Assembly (NCBI GenBank): GCA_964580455.1
Contig: CAZOKO010000124.1
Coordinates: 1-5,659, forward strand
Source: CAZOKO01 sp964580455
GTDB taxonomy: Bacteria; Desulfobacterota; WTBG01
Direction of reading: 5' to 3'
DNA: 5,659 nucleotides
The notes under the pieces: generated by a model
What the model was told of the DNA's origin: nothing
The model's database searches: none
Seen by the model: the letters and a program-made list of their open reading frames with translations, nothing else
Translations under genes and position numbers: made by a program
In this document: positions 5,610 through 5,659 of the stretch, in pieces
How the letters are laid out: each line of letters begins with the position of its first letter
Numbering within the stretch: position 1 is the first letter of the stretch

Positions 5610-5659
5610 CGTGAGTTTATTATACAACAAAGCCTAATTCAGCATAAGTACTTTATTTT

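Noticed and set aside
5610..5659. Terminator or next gene start after the TetR gene
   Set aside because: Only a short AAGTACTT palindrome (5646-5653) and AT-rich sequence are visible, with no stable stem and T-run and no readable gene start in the remaining 50 bases.

Overview
The window is an ordinary bacterial chromosomal segment of low-to-moderate GC with tight coding. Four genes lie on the minus strand in the order thpR, recA, recX, alaS, and a divergent TetR-family regulator lies on the plus strand at the right end. This thpR-recA-recX-alaS order, often with cinA in front, is common in Desulfobacterota (former Deltaproteobacteria) and some related phyla. The AlaRS sequence, with a Cys-rich insert ahead of the LELWNLVFMQY segment, fits such a lineage. 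The assignment is an inference from gene order and protein character; no search was run.

Layout from left to right: positions 1-2456 hold alaS (minus), cut by the window edge so that roughly the last 55-60 residues are missing. Positions 2457-2593 are a spacer with a family of GATACTGGAT repeats, including a perfect 12-bp inverted pair that abuts the recX stop codon. Positions 2594 to about 3073 hold recX, whose 5' end overlaps recA and whose start codon is ambiguous. Positions 3048-4085 hold recA, with a strong Shine-Dalgarno site. Positions 4086-4183 are a short spacer with a CTGTG-type repeat. Positions 4184-4750 hold thpR. Positions 4751-5012 are an AT-rich divergent control region. Positions 5013-5609 hold the TetR-family gene, and the last 50 bases show nothing recognisable.

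The minus-strand genes form a housekeeping and recombination cluster: RecA (strand exchange and SOS co-protease), RecX (modulator of RecA filaments), AlaRS (tRNA charging) and ThpR (2',3'-cyclic phosphodiesterase / RNA ligase family). The TetR gene has the clearest regulatory layout: TTGACA, a 17-base spacer and TATATT, followed immediately by the palindrome ACTTACC-A-GGTAAGT between the predicted transcription start and the ATG. That suggests autorepression. Its ligand and targets cannot be read from the window.

I did not find a new multi-gene system. The items worth a second look are the intergenic repeat families, the recA/recX junction, the paired CTGTG motifs upstream of thpR and recA, and the tetR operator.
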